Source of the DNA: Dacryopinax spathularia
Taxonomy: Eukaryota > Basidiomycota > Dacrymycetes > Dacrymycetales > Dacrymycetaceae
Direction: 5' to 3'
DNA: 64,000 bases
Assembly: GCA_037974965.1 (NCBI GenBank)
Contig: JBBPFI010000006.1
Location: forward strand, 1,488,001 to 1,552,000
Part shown: positions 50,129 to 62,074 of the stretch, one piece after another
How the letters are laid out: each line of letters opens with the position of its first letter
Numbering within the stretch: position 1 is the stretch's first letter
Position numbers and translations under genes: made by a program
The notes under the pieces: generated by a model
What the model was told of the DNA's origin: nothing
Database searches by the model: none
What the model saw: only the letters and a program-made list of their open reading frames with translations

Positions 50129-52010
50129 TCATGACACCGAGTGCAAACATGTACTTAGCTTGGCGCCTAGGTCCTCGAAGCGGGGTATCAAATCCACCTC
50201 AAATGGTGCAGGCTGGACGGTGATAAAGTTGTCAATCAAGTTCATCGAGTCGACCTTCGCTTCCTTGCCGTCCGCAACCTTCCGAGGGTGAAATTCGAAT
50301 GCCCAGAGCAGACACGCGAAGGATATGAACAATGAGTTCTGAGCGAGATCTCGTCCGGGGCAAACCCTTCTACCATGGCCAAAGCCGAGGCCATCGTCAT
50401 GCGTGTCGGACATGCCATGCTTCAGTGTACCTTGCGCATCCAAGAACCGCGAGGGATCAAAGGTATCGGGATGATCGTACACTTCTGGATCACGCGTCTG
50501 GGACCTACAAGCCGGTCAGAGACTCGATACTACCTCGGGACAACTACGCCTACCAGATGTTGTCGATCAGCCATGCTCCTTTTGGGATGACATAGCCGTT
50601 GTATTCGATATCCTCCGAGGCCGCGTGCGGAACGCCTAATGGTGCAACTGGCCGCCATCGAAGTACTTCCTTGACGATAGCCAAGATGTAAGGCACTCGG
50701 TGTTTGTCCGCAAATGTCGGCAACCTGTCTCCAACCACTTCGTCCAATTCTTTGTGCGCCCGACGGGCGACGTCAGGGTAAAGAAGCATCGCAAGTGCGA
50801 AGAAGCGCAGCGTTCCCGCTGTCTAGAGGGTGTTAGCATATCACTCAGATTTAGGCGGACCCAGTTTATACCGTATCTTGTCCAGCAGTGCTGATTGATA
50901 GAGGTGAGTTCAGGGACAGAAGCATGGACAGAAGATCATCGCTGTACTCACAAGAGGACGCCTGACGCCCATGCTTTTGTCGTCTCGCCGATGCCATAGT
51001 CGTCAGGAAGCTTGCTTAAGTTGTTCGACACGCAAGGATTCCCGAAGACCTGTATCCCGATTAAGCCGCCTATGTAATGCAGGAGTTATGAACATACCTC
51101 CGCACTATTGGAATCCTTGAAAATGTCCAGGAAGATACCACTGGTCTCTTCGTACCAATCATCGAGGCTTCTAGCCCAGGTATTAGGCGTGGGGCAAGAA
51201 ACGGACTAATGGGACGGACTTTCGCAACCACTTCGAGGCAGCATACACATGCCTGAGGGGCGGTATTAGATCCATTAACGACCCGCCTGGCACAGCGGCC
51301 TTGAAGATGTAGGTGGCCATCTCCTCAATCCGCTCGGACGGGCCATGATTGTCAAGAGGGAGCGGTTGACCGCCATACAGTGCGCGCCATACGATTGACG
51401 CCGAAGCGCGATGGAAATGCTTCTCTAGAGGAACGTCCGGGCGTTTTAGGAGGTTCAACAGCGTGATTGCAGCCTCCTGCTCCTGCATAGGCTGGAAACC
51501 CGTCACGCTGCGAACATTAAGCCTGCGAGCTGTTCATGAGTTCTAAGATCACTCTTGATATGTCAAACTCACACTTCATGTGTCGCTCGACGGAGCCGTC
51601 TCCATCTACCGTATATTCAGCAAAATTCCGCGAATTTACTGGATGTTCACTCGCGTCTCTCCCTGTTGTGCCCCTACGATGTTGTTTCCCCTCGACAAGA
51701 ACTGATTCAGTTTGATCCATTGTGGCCGGCCAGCCGTCGGACCAGACGTGCGATCCAAAATATCGGCAGCCGCTTTGACAGAAGCAAGAATGACGCCTCG
51801 TTGTCCGGCGAGATTGAGCGAGTAGCAGCCGCCATACTGTTTTGACCAAGCATGAAACTGGAGGAAACTGAATTCATGCGGGACTTGGAGGAGGTTGCCT
51901 AAGATTGGGAGGCCGGGCGGCCCAGGAGGCAGAGAAGACCGTCGCGGCAAGAAGAACCATGCCGCGAGGGCAATTAGCGCCGTAGCAAGAGGGATAATGG
52001 TTGACAGCAT
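50129..52010 (-). CDS. Cytochrome P450, copy 2
   Basis: A paralogue of the neighbouring P450s with the same domain order. ATG 52010 gives MLSTIIPLATALIALAAWFF (signal anchor), then SSLPPGPPGLPILGNLLQVP, FHAWSKQYGGCYSLNLAG, WRRLRRATHE, and SASIVWRALYGGQPL. The 19-nt exon TAGQDT is at 50890-50872. Further motifs are FFALAMLLYPDVARR, ExxR as EVLR, DTFDPSRF and FGHGRRVCPGRDLAQ, and the end is LSTCLHSVS at 50129. The first exon must end at GGA GAG AC followed by GCGAGT, a GC donor. The next GT, 4 nt later, would break the frame that copies 1 and 3 use. The gene is otherwise intact. The substrate is unknown. Confidence 0.89.
50872..50890 (-). other. 19-nt micro-exon with the P450 AGQDT motif (copy 2)
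   Basis: The minus-strand exon CACTGCTGGACAAGATACG follows TCAATCAG and precedes GTATAA. Size and phase are identical to copy 1. Confidence 0.82.
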
Positions 52011-53128
52011 ATTTGAGAGGTGATTGTTAGAGGGAGTAGTGAGGGTTCGATGGAGCTCAATTTTTGCCGAATGACCAAAGATCGATCGCCAGCACATCGC
52101 AAAGAAGGCAAGAAGACATGCTCGGGAGCATCTCCAAGCCAGGAAGGTCAGAAGCGGGACCAGCAAGAAGGTAAATCTGAAGCTGGACTACGCGAATCCA
52201 GAAGCAGCCAGTGGGTAAGGTCGAAGCATTCCGGGCTGGTGGCATGAGTAGATCAGAATAAAGCAACAAGGAGCCGAAGAAGTGGCATCAGGTCAAGCAA
52301 GATACCTTGGAGAAGCAGAACGTCCCCAATACCGGCGTGGGAAAATGGGCATCATGGTGACAAACAACAGTTCTTGGTCAGAATGGTAACGATGACGATA
52401 CCAGCGAGTTCCGTAAGACAGCTGATGTAGAATCAGAAACGAAGTCACGGAACGGCATTCTGAAAACATACCTCGTTAGGTATAGTTATGAGTTAGCTTT
52501 TCCCTTTGCCAGCTGAAACGGCGTTGAAGATAATGAAGGGGCTTATCGAAGATCGCAGGCATAGACTTGAAGCACAGCCCGAAGTCTGACAACGATGGTA
52601 TTGCAGTTAATGGATAGCATATATTTCAGTGGAATGTCTTGAACAACTGGAGGCATACGATGGGCAACTTCATCTTAGCAGCCAAGATGCTGAGGGACAT
52701 CCCGTCGTCATCATCCGTTGTCGTTGTTGATGATCAGGGTCTTCTGCATAGCCACTTTCGGCGTTGCGGGATTCCTCTTTGGGATTCTCCTTATCCGATG
52801 TTCTCGTGGACAAGTCACGAAAGCACCAACAGTGACGATGATATACGCGAATGTAACAATAAGTTACTTCTTTCCCGAGCTGACATTGACTTGAAAGCTG
52901 GTGCTGGCGGTGCCTGTCCGTCATTGGAGTCTGGATAGGAAGAATAGACATCCCGGAGTGAATCCGTTACTTGACGAGGAGCGACGAGCTTCGCATTGAC
53001 CATATGACCATGCCCGACCATAGATAAGGCTTGGCTGGGGTAGACCGCTGGCTCTCCGTAGCCTGGCCTGACCCCGCAGCAGTAGCAACTTGTGAACTTC
53101 CTCATCGATATTGCATTTGTCTTGAAGA
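52011..53128. other. Divergent region between P450 copy 2 and formamidase
   Basis: 1.1 kb between outward-facing starts, probably holding both promoters. Minus-strand frames overlapping 52815-53474 are explained by the formamidase 5' exons on the other strand. No other gene is seen. Confidence 0.45.
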
Positions 53129-55258
53129 ATGGCGACCAAAGCAAACAGTGTTGCGCACCCAACTGTGATCTCGGTGAGCGCATTGAGGGGACGCAGTTCA
53201 GAACGCGGCTCACTCGGACCTGACAGGTCGACCCGTTCAAGCCCGCGAGCGAGCAGAAGGTATGTATGTTGGCATCGATAACGAGCAACAGAAGCTGACG
53301 CTCTGCAGGGTCTGCACAACCGTTGGCAGTGAGTGTATCACGGAAAGGAGGCGATACCTGTTTAACAGCTTGCAGCCCTGACATCCCAGCGTATGCGACG
53401 GTCAAGCCGGGAGAGGTCCGCAAGACGTTCAAATTTCGAGGGCGTGGCTGATGGGGGATGAGACAGGTATTCAAGGTTGAATGTGTGGACTGGACGGGTG
53501 CTCAGGTGCGCGCTGCTACCCATATGATACCCAGTTCTTCGCTAACCTCATCCTAGATCGGCAACAACGACTGTATGCTGCTGCTTCACCTCCGTGACTG
53601 TCCCTAACAATATTCGTGCTTCCAGACAGCGATGACATCCGCGATGTCGACCTTACCCGTGTGCACAACCTCTCGGGCCCCGTCGCCATCGAAGGCGCCG
53701 AACCTGGCGACTGCCTCGTAGTCGACATCCTCGACGTCCAGCCATTCGACGAGATGCCCTGGGGCTACACGGGCATCTTCGAGCTCACGAACGGTGGCGG
53801 GTTATTCGGTACGTGGGTTTGCTCTCACACGCAGATGGAATGCTGATGTTTGGAGGACAGCCAAGGAGTTCCAGAGCAAGGCTGCGAAAGCTATCTGGGA
53901 CTTCCAGGGTATCTACGCGACCAGCAGGCATATTCCTGGTGTACGATTTGCGGGCATCACCCATCCTGGTCTCATGTACGCATGATCGACAGTCGAGTTC
54001 GTAGAGTGGCTCACAGGCTGTATGTAGTGGGACGGCACCCAGCCAGGAGCTCCTCAACGAGTGGAACCGCCGTGAGGGCGAGCTCATCAAGGCCTGCGGA
54101 GACGTCACGCCTGCCGTGGCGTTCCCTCCTGAGCCTAAGGGCGTGCACATCGGCAGCAAAGGCATGTACGCTGCATATGCTATAGGACTTTTCAGCTGAC
54201 TTGGGTGCAGAACCTTTGAAGCCTGAGGTGCTCGAGAAGATCGCTAAGGAAGGTGCAAGGACGATTCCGGGACGTGAACACGGAGGTATGACTCAAACTC
54301 CACTATACGGAGAATCGTAGCTCAAGCGTGAGCAGGTAATTGCGATATCAAGAACCTGTCGCGTGGTTCTCGATGGTGCGTTCACCAGCTTGCCCTTCCA
54401 CAAGACGATGATTAGCTGACCGAATCTCAGCTACTTCCCCGTGTTCGTCAAGGGCGCCCTCCTTTCGGTTGGCGACCTCCATTTCAGCCAGGGTGATGGC
54501 GAGGTATGCTTTTCATACCAAAGCACAAAGCCTATGGCAGGCTGAGCGGATTTCTCATAGTTGTCATTCTGCGGCGCCATCGAGATGGCCGGCAAAGTGA
54601 CCTTCAAGACGTCCATCATCAAGGGAGGTGTCGAGAAGTTCGCGCTCAAGCAGCCTATCTTCCTCGTATGTCCGTCTCTGCATCAAAAGAATCGTTCTCA
54701 ACCATGTTAAGCCTTCCCCTGTCGACCCGCTGTACTCCGCGAAGCTGGTCTTCGAGGGCATCTCGGTGGACTATCACGGGGATGGTAAGCAGTACAACAT
54801 GGATGCGTGAGTCCATCAAATCACGTCTATCACCATATGCTGAAAAAGGGACAGGACCGTGGCATACAAGCAAGCCGCGCTGAACTGTATCGCCTACCTC
54901 ATGAGTGCGTACTCAGACCATCATCGTTTCACCCACTAACAATCACCCAGAGCTCGGATACACACGCGAGCAAGCTTGTAAGTATCCTTCACCCGTCACT
55001 GAGGAGGCGTGTTGATGTGTGTCCAGACCTTCTCCTGTCCGCGGCTCCGGTTGAGTCGCACGTCGGAGCCGTCGTGGACAGCCCGAACGCTTGCGTCACC
55101 ATGGCGCTTCCTCTGGGGATCTTCGACCACGTACGTACCTCTCACCAACTTGCCGGCTGGCTCTAACAGGCAGGATGTAGGACATTCTTCCCAACCCTGA
55201 GGGCTTGACGAAGAGGGACTTTGGGCAGTGCGCGATCCGTTCTGATGGTGTTGTGTGA
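53129..55258 (+). CDS. Formamidase / acetamidase (FmdA/AmdA family)
   Basis: This is a cytosolic amidase that releases ammonia from formamide or short amides, supplying nitrogen. ATG 53129 gives MATKANSVAHPTVIS. Short exons then join in frame to VDPFKPASEQK, GLHNRWHPDIPAYATVKPGE, VFKVECVDWTGAQ, IGNNDY and SDDIRDVDLTRVHNLSGP, which is the FmdA N-terminal signature. Next come EGAEPGDCLVVDILDV, PWGYTGIFELTNGGG, FPGIRFAGITHPG-type sequence (GVRFAGITHPG), PGREHGGNCDIKNLSRGS, YFPVFVKGALLSVGDLH, SQGDGELSFCGAIE, and ESHVGAVVDSPNACVTMALP. The end is AIRSDGVV. The first coding exons are under 60 nt each. It sits opposite to, and between, P450 copies 2 and 3. The exact amide substrate cannot be told. 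Confidence 0.9.
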
Positions 55259-55536
55259 ACCATCGATGCTGAATGATGGTGAATGGGTCTATCTTGCTTT
55301 GACGGGAAGGTTAAGAAAACATCACGGAATGGGGTTGAAGGATGGAGAATATTCGTTGTAAACCAGGTTTGAAAGCAAATGCCATGACACAATCTTTCTT
55401 CGCATATGCTTGAATACTGGCGGTCTCGTAAGCGACTAAGACGTTTTGACCACTCGGCGCATTCCCCGGTACAATGCCAGATAAATGAGCAACAGGGGCG
55501 ATGTTAATGTACGTAAGCCCATCCCCTCGAACAATG
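55259..55536. other. Convergent 3' region between formamidase and P450 copy 3
   Basis: 278 bp between two stops, probably 3' UTRs of both genes. No gene. Confidence 0.4.
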
Positions 55537-57428
55537 TTACGGCATGGTATGGAGTGCTGCAGCTAGCTTGGCATCCAGATTCTCAAATCGGGGTCGGAGG
55601 TCTACTTCGAACGGTGCCGGCTGGACAGTAACGAAATTGTCCACCAGCTTCATTCCATCTGGGGCGGTTTCATGTCCGTCTGCGCCCTTACGGGGTCGGA
55701 ATTCGAATGCCCACAGAAGCGAGGCAAAAGAGATGAAGAGCGAGTTCTGGGCAAGATCACGTCCTGGGCAGACCCGTCTACCGTGGCCGAAGCCAAGGCC
55801 GTCGTCATGCGTGTCGGGCGCACCGTGCTTTAGCGTACCATCAGCGTCCAAGAATCGGGAAGGGTTGAAGTCATCTGGCTGATCGTACACCGCCGTATCA
55901 TGAGTTTCAGACCTGCTCAGCGTCAGCGAGTACCACGCTATTGGTATTGGGATGGTCCTACCAGATGTTATCGATGAGCCATGTGCCTTTCGGGATGACG
56001 TAACCGTTGTAGGTGATATCCTCCGACGCCGAATGCGGAACGCCTGAAGGCACAACTGGCCTCCAGCGGAGAACCTCTTTGACGATAGCCGAGATATAGG
56101 GTAGCTGGTCTTTGTCCTCGAATGTCGGCATTCTGTCGCCGACCACTTCATCGAGGAATTTCTGTGCTTGACGTGCTACGTCTGGATGCAGCAGCATGGC
56201 AAGGACAAAGAAGCGCAAGGTCCCCGCTGTCTGGATGAAACTGAGCAGGACTGCATTTCAAGGGCAGCGATCATGCATACCGTATCTTGTCCAGCCTGAC
56301 TGAGCACAAAGAGTTAGCTGGGTTCGACATATGTACGGACGGAAGATAACGGGCTCGACTCACAACAAGATGCCTGACGCCCAAGCTTTGGTCGTCTCAG
56401 TTATACCATAGTCCTCCGGAAGCTTGCTTAGGTTGTTAGATACGCATGGATTACCGAACACCTATCTCGCTGTCAAGCTGTGAAGTTAAGGATGGAAACG
56501 GTGGATCTACCTCGGCGTTGACCGCATGTCTGAATAGGTCGAGGAAGATATTCGTCGACTCTTCGTACCAGTCATCGAGATGCCTGGTCTTGTTGTCAGA
56601 CATGGGCTGGGCGCTGACGGAGAAGACGTACTTTCGTAACCATTTCGAAGCAGCATACAGATGCCTTAGCGGCGGAATGATGTCCATCAGCGACTTGCCC
56701 GGCAAGGACGATTTGAAGATAAAGGACGCCATCTCTTCGATCCTCTCGGACGGACCGTGACTCTCCAGAGCGAGAGGCTCTCCTCCGTACAGCGCGCGCC
56801 AAGCAATGGATGAGGAGACACGGTGGAAGTGCTTTTCAAGAGGAACATTAGGATGGTCAAGGAAGTTCTTGATCATGATGGCCGCCTCTTGTTCTTGCAT
56901 AGGCTGAAAGCCCGTCACACTGCGGATATTGAGCCTACCGACCGCTATGAGTCACGCGGTCGCTGGAGGGTATTTTAGCGCTTACACCTCATGGGTCGCA
57001 CGTCTCAACCGTCTCCATCTACAATGCCTCAGCAAGGCTTAGGCACCGCAACCTCTTCAAGCCTTAGCTCACCTCTCCCCCGGATGGGCAGCAACGATAT
57101 TATCGCCTCTCGAGAAAAACTGGTTCAACTTGATCCATCGTGGCCTCCCAGCCGTCGGGCCAGACATCCGATCCAGCACATCAGCGGCAGCTTTCACAGA
57201 AGCAAGAATGACGATCCGTTGCCCAGCAAGGTTCAGCGAGTAGCATCCTCCGTACTGCTTTGACCAGGCGTCGAACTGAAGGAAGCCAAATTCTTGTGGG
57301 ACTTGAAGGAGGTTACCTAGTACTGGAAGTCCGGGAGGACCTGGTGGCAAGGAGGAGCGGCGAGGGAGGAAGAACCATACTGTGAGGATGAAGAGCGCTA
57401 GAGCGAGCAGGACGGCGCTTGACAGCAT
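55537..57428 (-). CDS. Cytochrome P450, copy 3
   Basis: The third P450 paralogue, closest to copy 2. ATG 57428 gives MLSSAVLLALALFILTVWFF (anchor), then SSLPPGPPGLPVLGNLLQVP and DAWSKQYGGCYSLNLAG. The first exon ends HPGE with a normal GTGAGC donor. Exons continue with WRRLRRATHE, SSSIAWRALYGGEPLAL, HLDDWYEESTNIFLDLF, and AGQDT on a 19-nt exon (56299-56281). Then come FFVLAMLLHPDVARQ, EVLR (ExxR), DDFNPSRF and FGHGRRVCPGRDLAQ, ending AAALHTMP at 55537. All key residues are present. It lies on the far side of the formamidase gene from copies 1 and 2, which suggests the formamidase was inserted into, or kept inside, the P450 array. The substrate is unknown. Confidence 0.9.
56281..56299 (-). other. 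19-nt micro-exon with the P450 AGQDT motif (copy 3)
   Basis: The minus-strand exon TCAGGCTGGACAAGATACG lies between GTGCTCAG and GTATGC. It codes Q-A-G-Q-D-T. The first residue differs (Gln for Thr) from copies 1 and 2. Confidence 0.75.
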
Positions 57429-58596
57429 CTTTCTGACAGATACCGAAGAGAACAGTGGCCCTTAGTAGTTATACGCCGTGGATGGTGATGACCGGCAACA
57501 GGGGCAAGGGCATTGTGTCGTCCATATAGAATAATCCCTCAACGTCGAACCTGATCAGATCAGAACACGTTCCCCAGGAGACGAACTCGGCACATCCAAC
57601 GCATTCGGTGATCCTCCTATGCACGTATCTCGCTTCCATTGAACCAAAACGCAGATCGCAATCCAAAACCTTCAGCATTAGTCAGCATCATTCCCGAGCA
57701 TTCATGAATCCCTCCGACGACTCCCAGGCACTAGTGCTACTCCTGAGTCCTGCCGACGTTTTAGTTTGACTGTCTGAGTCGTGCAGTTGGCCGATACGCT
57801 ATAGCCTTGCCAGTGTTGAGTGACCAGTCGGGCAACATGGCATAGCATCCGCATCCAGGAGTGGTATAGAGTAGTAGAGAAAGGATCGTGGCCGGAAACG
57901 CTCCCACGACGCACGGGACATCCCTTTTCATCAGAATGTACTAGTCGATTAGTAAGCCCGGAACTGCGTGCGCGCACTTCCAGCCTGAGAGCGAGTACCC
58001 AGCACTAGTGCAGCACTGCAGAGCCTTGAGATCGGGTAAGCTTGCATTGAATTTGAATAAGAAGTCTCGATAGCGTTCTCGTGAGGTGTAAATCGAGGGG
58101 GTGGAGTGTTGAGAAGCGCAAGGCCGTGTGAGCGTGACCGGCGGGTAGGGAGAGCTCAGCGCGAGACGTGAGAGGCCGAGCAGCACAGCACAGCACAGCC
58201 AGAGGGACGGGCTTGCTAGCAGCTTTTGCAGTTGCTGTAACTATCCTGAGTGGAGAAGGCTGAACGAGAGAACATCGGACGCTTTGTGTAGTTATATAGT
58301 GGTTGATCAGAGCCGAGGGGAGAGGCAACGCCTGCCACGGAGGAGGCGCAAGATCGCTCGGAACCATCTCTCGATGCACGTACGGTAAATGCCTTTGTCG
58401 ATTGGATATATATAACCATGTCTGTCCGAGCCAAAAACCGTACAAAACCAGTGCATAATCAATCCTCGGCGTTGCAACAATCCATCCCGCTCCTCCCCAC
58501 GTAACCCCCCCACCCCATCAATCGAGGAAGAGCGGAAGGGAGAGGGAGAGGAAAGTGGAGCACGAGAGCGAGAGCAGCCCGGTGGGCGACCCCTCC
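57429..58596. other. Intergenic region between P450 copy 3 and fumarate reductase
   Basis: 1.17 kb, with no supported gene. It contains the P450 promoter and the 3' end of the reductase gene. Overlapping frames around 58005-58445 are not credible. Confidence 0.45.
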
Positions 58597-60669
58597 TTAC
58601 TCCTTATGAACCCCAATGACCGTGTCCGGCGCATACCGCCCAATAACCTTCGGGTCATGCAACATGTTAAACTCCTCCGTCGCGTCCCTCCCCGCATACA
58701 GCAAGATCGCCTTCTCCCCCCCAGGATGGTCAGGCAAGAAAGAAGTGACGTCAAGGACTTGGCCGTTGATTATCACCCAGCAGTCGTCCTTTTTGTTATG
58801 TTTGGCGACTTCGGCCGCGGAATAGGCTTTTTCCGAGGAGCTGGAGGAGGACTTGGAGGATGAGCTGGTGGAGGGGGAGGAGCGCTTTTCGGGCTCTGTG
58901 CCTGCGGCGAGGGGCTCGCCCTTTTTGGCGGGCTGGGAATCGGCAGGAGCGGCTTTCCCGTCCTTTGGCGCCGGCGCACTGGGCGCACTCGAGCCGGAGG
59001 TTGAGGGCGCGGATGCGGAGGTCGAAGTAGAGGTGGAGTCGCCATCCCACGCAAAAGTGAGCGTGACCTGCTTGTCGGCCGGGTTGATCCTGACTCTCGT
59101 CTCCAACAGATGGCCCGCGACGGCCCCGAGTCGCTCGGTGGCCTTGTGCGCCTGGCTGGCGTTCTGCAGCAGGTACGCGGCAGCCGCGTCGCCCGCCACT
59201 CGGCCGAAGACGACGCATCCGAGCAGAGAGGATCCTCCGAGTCGGTTAGCGCCGTGTACGCCTCCTGCAACCTCGCCAGCCGCGAAAAGACCCGGGATGA
59301 CCTCGTGCGATTTGTTCAGCACTTGCGAGTGGTCGTCGATCGCCAGCCCGCCCATCGTGTAGTGCAGCACGGGCGTCATGAGGGCCACGTTGAAGATATC
59401 GTCCATCTTCCATTTCCCGCCCGAGAAGAATTTCTTCCCGAACGGGTCCTGCTTGCTCTCCGCGGCCTTGTTGTACTCGTCAAACGTCTTCTTCAAGACT
59501 TCAGGCTTGAGCCCCATGTCCTTCGCGAGCGCCTCGCCCGACTCGTACCGCTTCATGAGCCCGCGACCGACGTAGTGCTTGCAGTGCCACTCGATCTGCT
59601 TGGACGCGTCGCCGTTCAGAACTAGACGGATGGGGAACTTGCCGTTCTCCCACATCTTGCCCGTGACGTAGTCCCGGTGCTGCAGCTCGTCGACGAACCG
59701 CGAGCCGGTGTTGTCGAGCAGGAGACCGCCGACACCGCGGAGCGCCTCAGCGGCGAGGAACTTGACTTTGGCCTATAACATATGCGCAGTCAGCCACAGG
59801 CTCTTTTCAGGCGAATAGCAGAGAACACGCACGTCTGGGTCCTTGGGGTCTACCAAGCCGGTAGGATGCACCTGCACCTTCTCGAGATCGACCCCCTCGG
59901 CCCCGATAGCCATGGCCATCTTTTGCCCGTCGCCCGTACAATGATCCCCATTCGTCGTCGGCAAGTCCCAAAACTCCGGCCGGTACTTCTTCAACAACGA
60001 GTCCTCCGTAAAGTCCGCCGCGTACCCCCCAGTGGCCAAAATCACAGGTCCGTACTCCGTATGCGTCTGTCCGTCATGCGTATACTCGACGCCGATCACT
60101 TTCCCGTCCTGTTGGACAAGCTTGGTCACGCGCGCCTTTTTGAGAATCTTGACCCTCTCGGGCTGGGAGACGGCCAGGTCTTCAAGTCGCTCCATCTGCG
60201 CATAGGTGATGACCATCCCCGGGAACTGCGCACCACCGCGGTGCGTGCGGGGCTGGCTGTGCCCGCCCAAGCGCGCGACCTGGGAAAGGTCAAGCCCGAA
60301 CCGGTCTTCGAGCCAGTTGACCGCTTCGCCAGACTTGCCAGTAAGGACCTTGATCAGGTCGTCTCGCGCTAGCTCGCGAGCCGACTTCTTAGTGTCGTCG
60401 AAGAAGATCTTGGCGTTGTCCGGAATTCCCAGCTGCTGCTGGGCACGGGTGCCGGCGCCGTTTATGCCGGAGGTCGCTTTGGTCGAGTTACCGCCCATGA
60501 ACCTGTACCCAACGCGGGTCAGATACTGCTTGTCTGAGGGAGGAGGGTTACGAGAGAGGACTCACCCCTGCTTGTCGAGGAGAAGGACATTTGCGCCCCG
60601 CTCGAGGAGGGTGTGTGCGGCTGACAGGCCTGCCAGCCCACCGCCAACGATGATGACCTTGTTCGACAT
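58597..60669 (-). CDS. FAD-dependent fumarate reductase fused to cytochrome b5
   Basis: This resembles the soluble fumarate reductases OSM1/FRD1, which use FADH2 to reduce fumarate and reoxidise flavin under low oxygen. ATG 60669 gives [19 protein letters not shown], the dinucleotide-binding GxGxxG. Exon 2 has [18 protein letters not shown] and [18 protein letters not shown]. Exon 3 has [11 protein letters not shown], the flavin-domain [31 protein letters not shown] and [10 protein letters not shown]. After a Ser/Ala/Pro/Lys-rich linker of about 90 residues, the C-terminal domain is cytochrome b5: [36 protein letters not shown], with the axial His in HPGG. The protein lacks an obvious mitochondrial presequence at this start. 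The reductase-b5 order is known from fungal and protist homologues; the electron donor here is inferred. Confidence 0.92.
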
Positions 60670-62074
60670 CCTCGACTAGAGTATTGACAGCTGCTCAAAG
60701 AGTACGTAGTACGCTCAAGGAGGGGTAAAGGAGCGGGGAATGGAGGGGAAAGGGCGGGGATGGGTGGTGGACTCTGTTTGCAGCGAGAATGAGAGTGAGT
60801 TGGAGGTTATAAGCCCGGGCCAATCCCATCACGCGCCTCACTCAGTGCTAGGTGAGCGGAAGCAACCCCGGCTTATTATAATGCATGTGAAATAAGAACG
60901 GAATCAATCGGACTGCCCCGGGTGTTTTGCGCCTAACCGGTCAGGGGAAGAACCCCTCATCGACGACCCCTGGGTTGGTCCTCCACCGTTTGCGCTGGAA
61001 TTATTGCGGGTCCTCCACTTGTTTGTGGGCGGTGCGTGGGTACATAGCTGTTTATGGGCTGTGGCCGGGAAGGGTTTTACAGCAGGTTCATTCTGCGCAT
61101 GATTTTGTTACAGCCTATCCACCTAACCCCTCAACAACCCAAACAACCACCAGTACTCCTCTGAATCCCACTGAAGAGAGAGCGCATGCCTCCGGTTATC
61201 CAAACGCGGGGATCGCGGGGCACAAGAAAGTGCGAATCACAAGCGCCGAGTTTCACGCCGACCCCATCTCGTGCTTACCGCGCCGGAGCTAGCGGAGAGA
61301 GGTGTCGGCTCCGATCGCCCGCTCTTCACGCGTCTTGGGCGGGGCGATCTTGCGCGTCCTCGCGTCCCAGAGTCTCGGGATCCGGCACGTACTGTAGTCT
61401 GGGGATGCGGGGGATGACTTGCCTACTGCCCCTGGATGCAGGCAGTTGGGATGTGCGGAGGAGAAGGTTAGGCGTAGGGGGGAGATGACTAGACTTCTCG
61501 CTCGCTTCTTCTTTGTAAGCGAGACTCCCAAACACCAAACAAACTACGATCAACTCGAGCGCCGCTATCTCCGCGCGATCTCCTTCTTTGCAAGTAGTAG
61601 AGCGGAAGACTCCCTTGTCGTTGTTCGTAACACGGTACAGGCTCTCGCGTTACTAGTACTCTTGATCGACGCGCGGCTCGTTGTCAAGCGACGGCCGCCG
61701 AGCTGCCCTACACGTTCAGTCTTCCGCGACCAATGTCCAAACTGTGGTGATGTAGGCTCAGCATACAGGATCGCCGTCCTGCAGAAGCTGGATAGAGTGA
61801 TTTGTATACATACATAATACACCCCAGCTCGTCCTCATCCGATGGGCTTCTCCCCTTCTCAGCCATTCCCACGAGCGTACATGCGTGTCGTATACATACC
61901 TGAACGCCCTCTCCTGCCACCGGGCAGCGACATGCCACTTAGCTTCGTGATCAGGCTTCGGACCGTTCAGCAAGTGCGAGACCAAGCCCAGTGGGCGTGT
62001 CGAGACCGATCTGCGGAGAGATTGCAAACGGCTTGCTTGGTTTCCTCGTCTCCAAGATTGTTTGTCGTGCTCAT
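60670..62074. other. Intergenic region, no supported gene
   Basis: 1.4 kb between the start of the reductase gene and the end of the CDK gene. Several 75-130 codon frames (61289-61531 minus, 61419-61817 plus, 61758-62027 minus) overlap one another, and none has a recognisable motif or splice support. Confidence 0.45.

Noticed and set aside
52815-53474. 219-codon minus-strand ORF, briefly considered as a NACHT/NLR N-terminal region
   Set aside because: It is antisense to the small 5' exons of the formamidase, which join perfectly in frame on the plus strand.
61289-62027. Overlapping 75-130 codon frames on both strands
   Set aside because: They conflict with one another and show no family motif.
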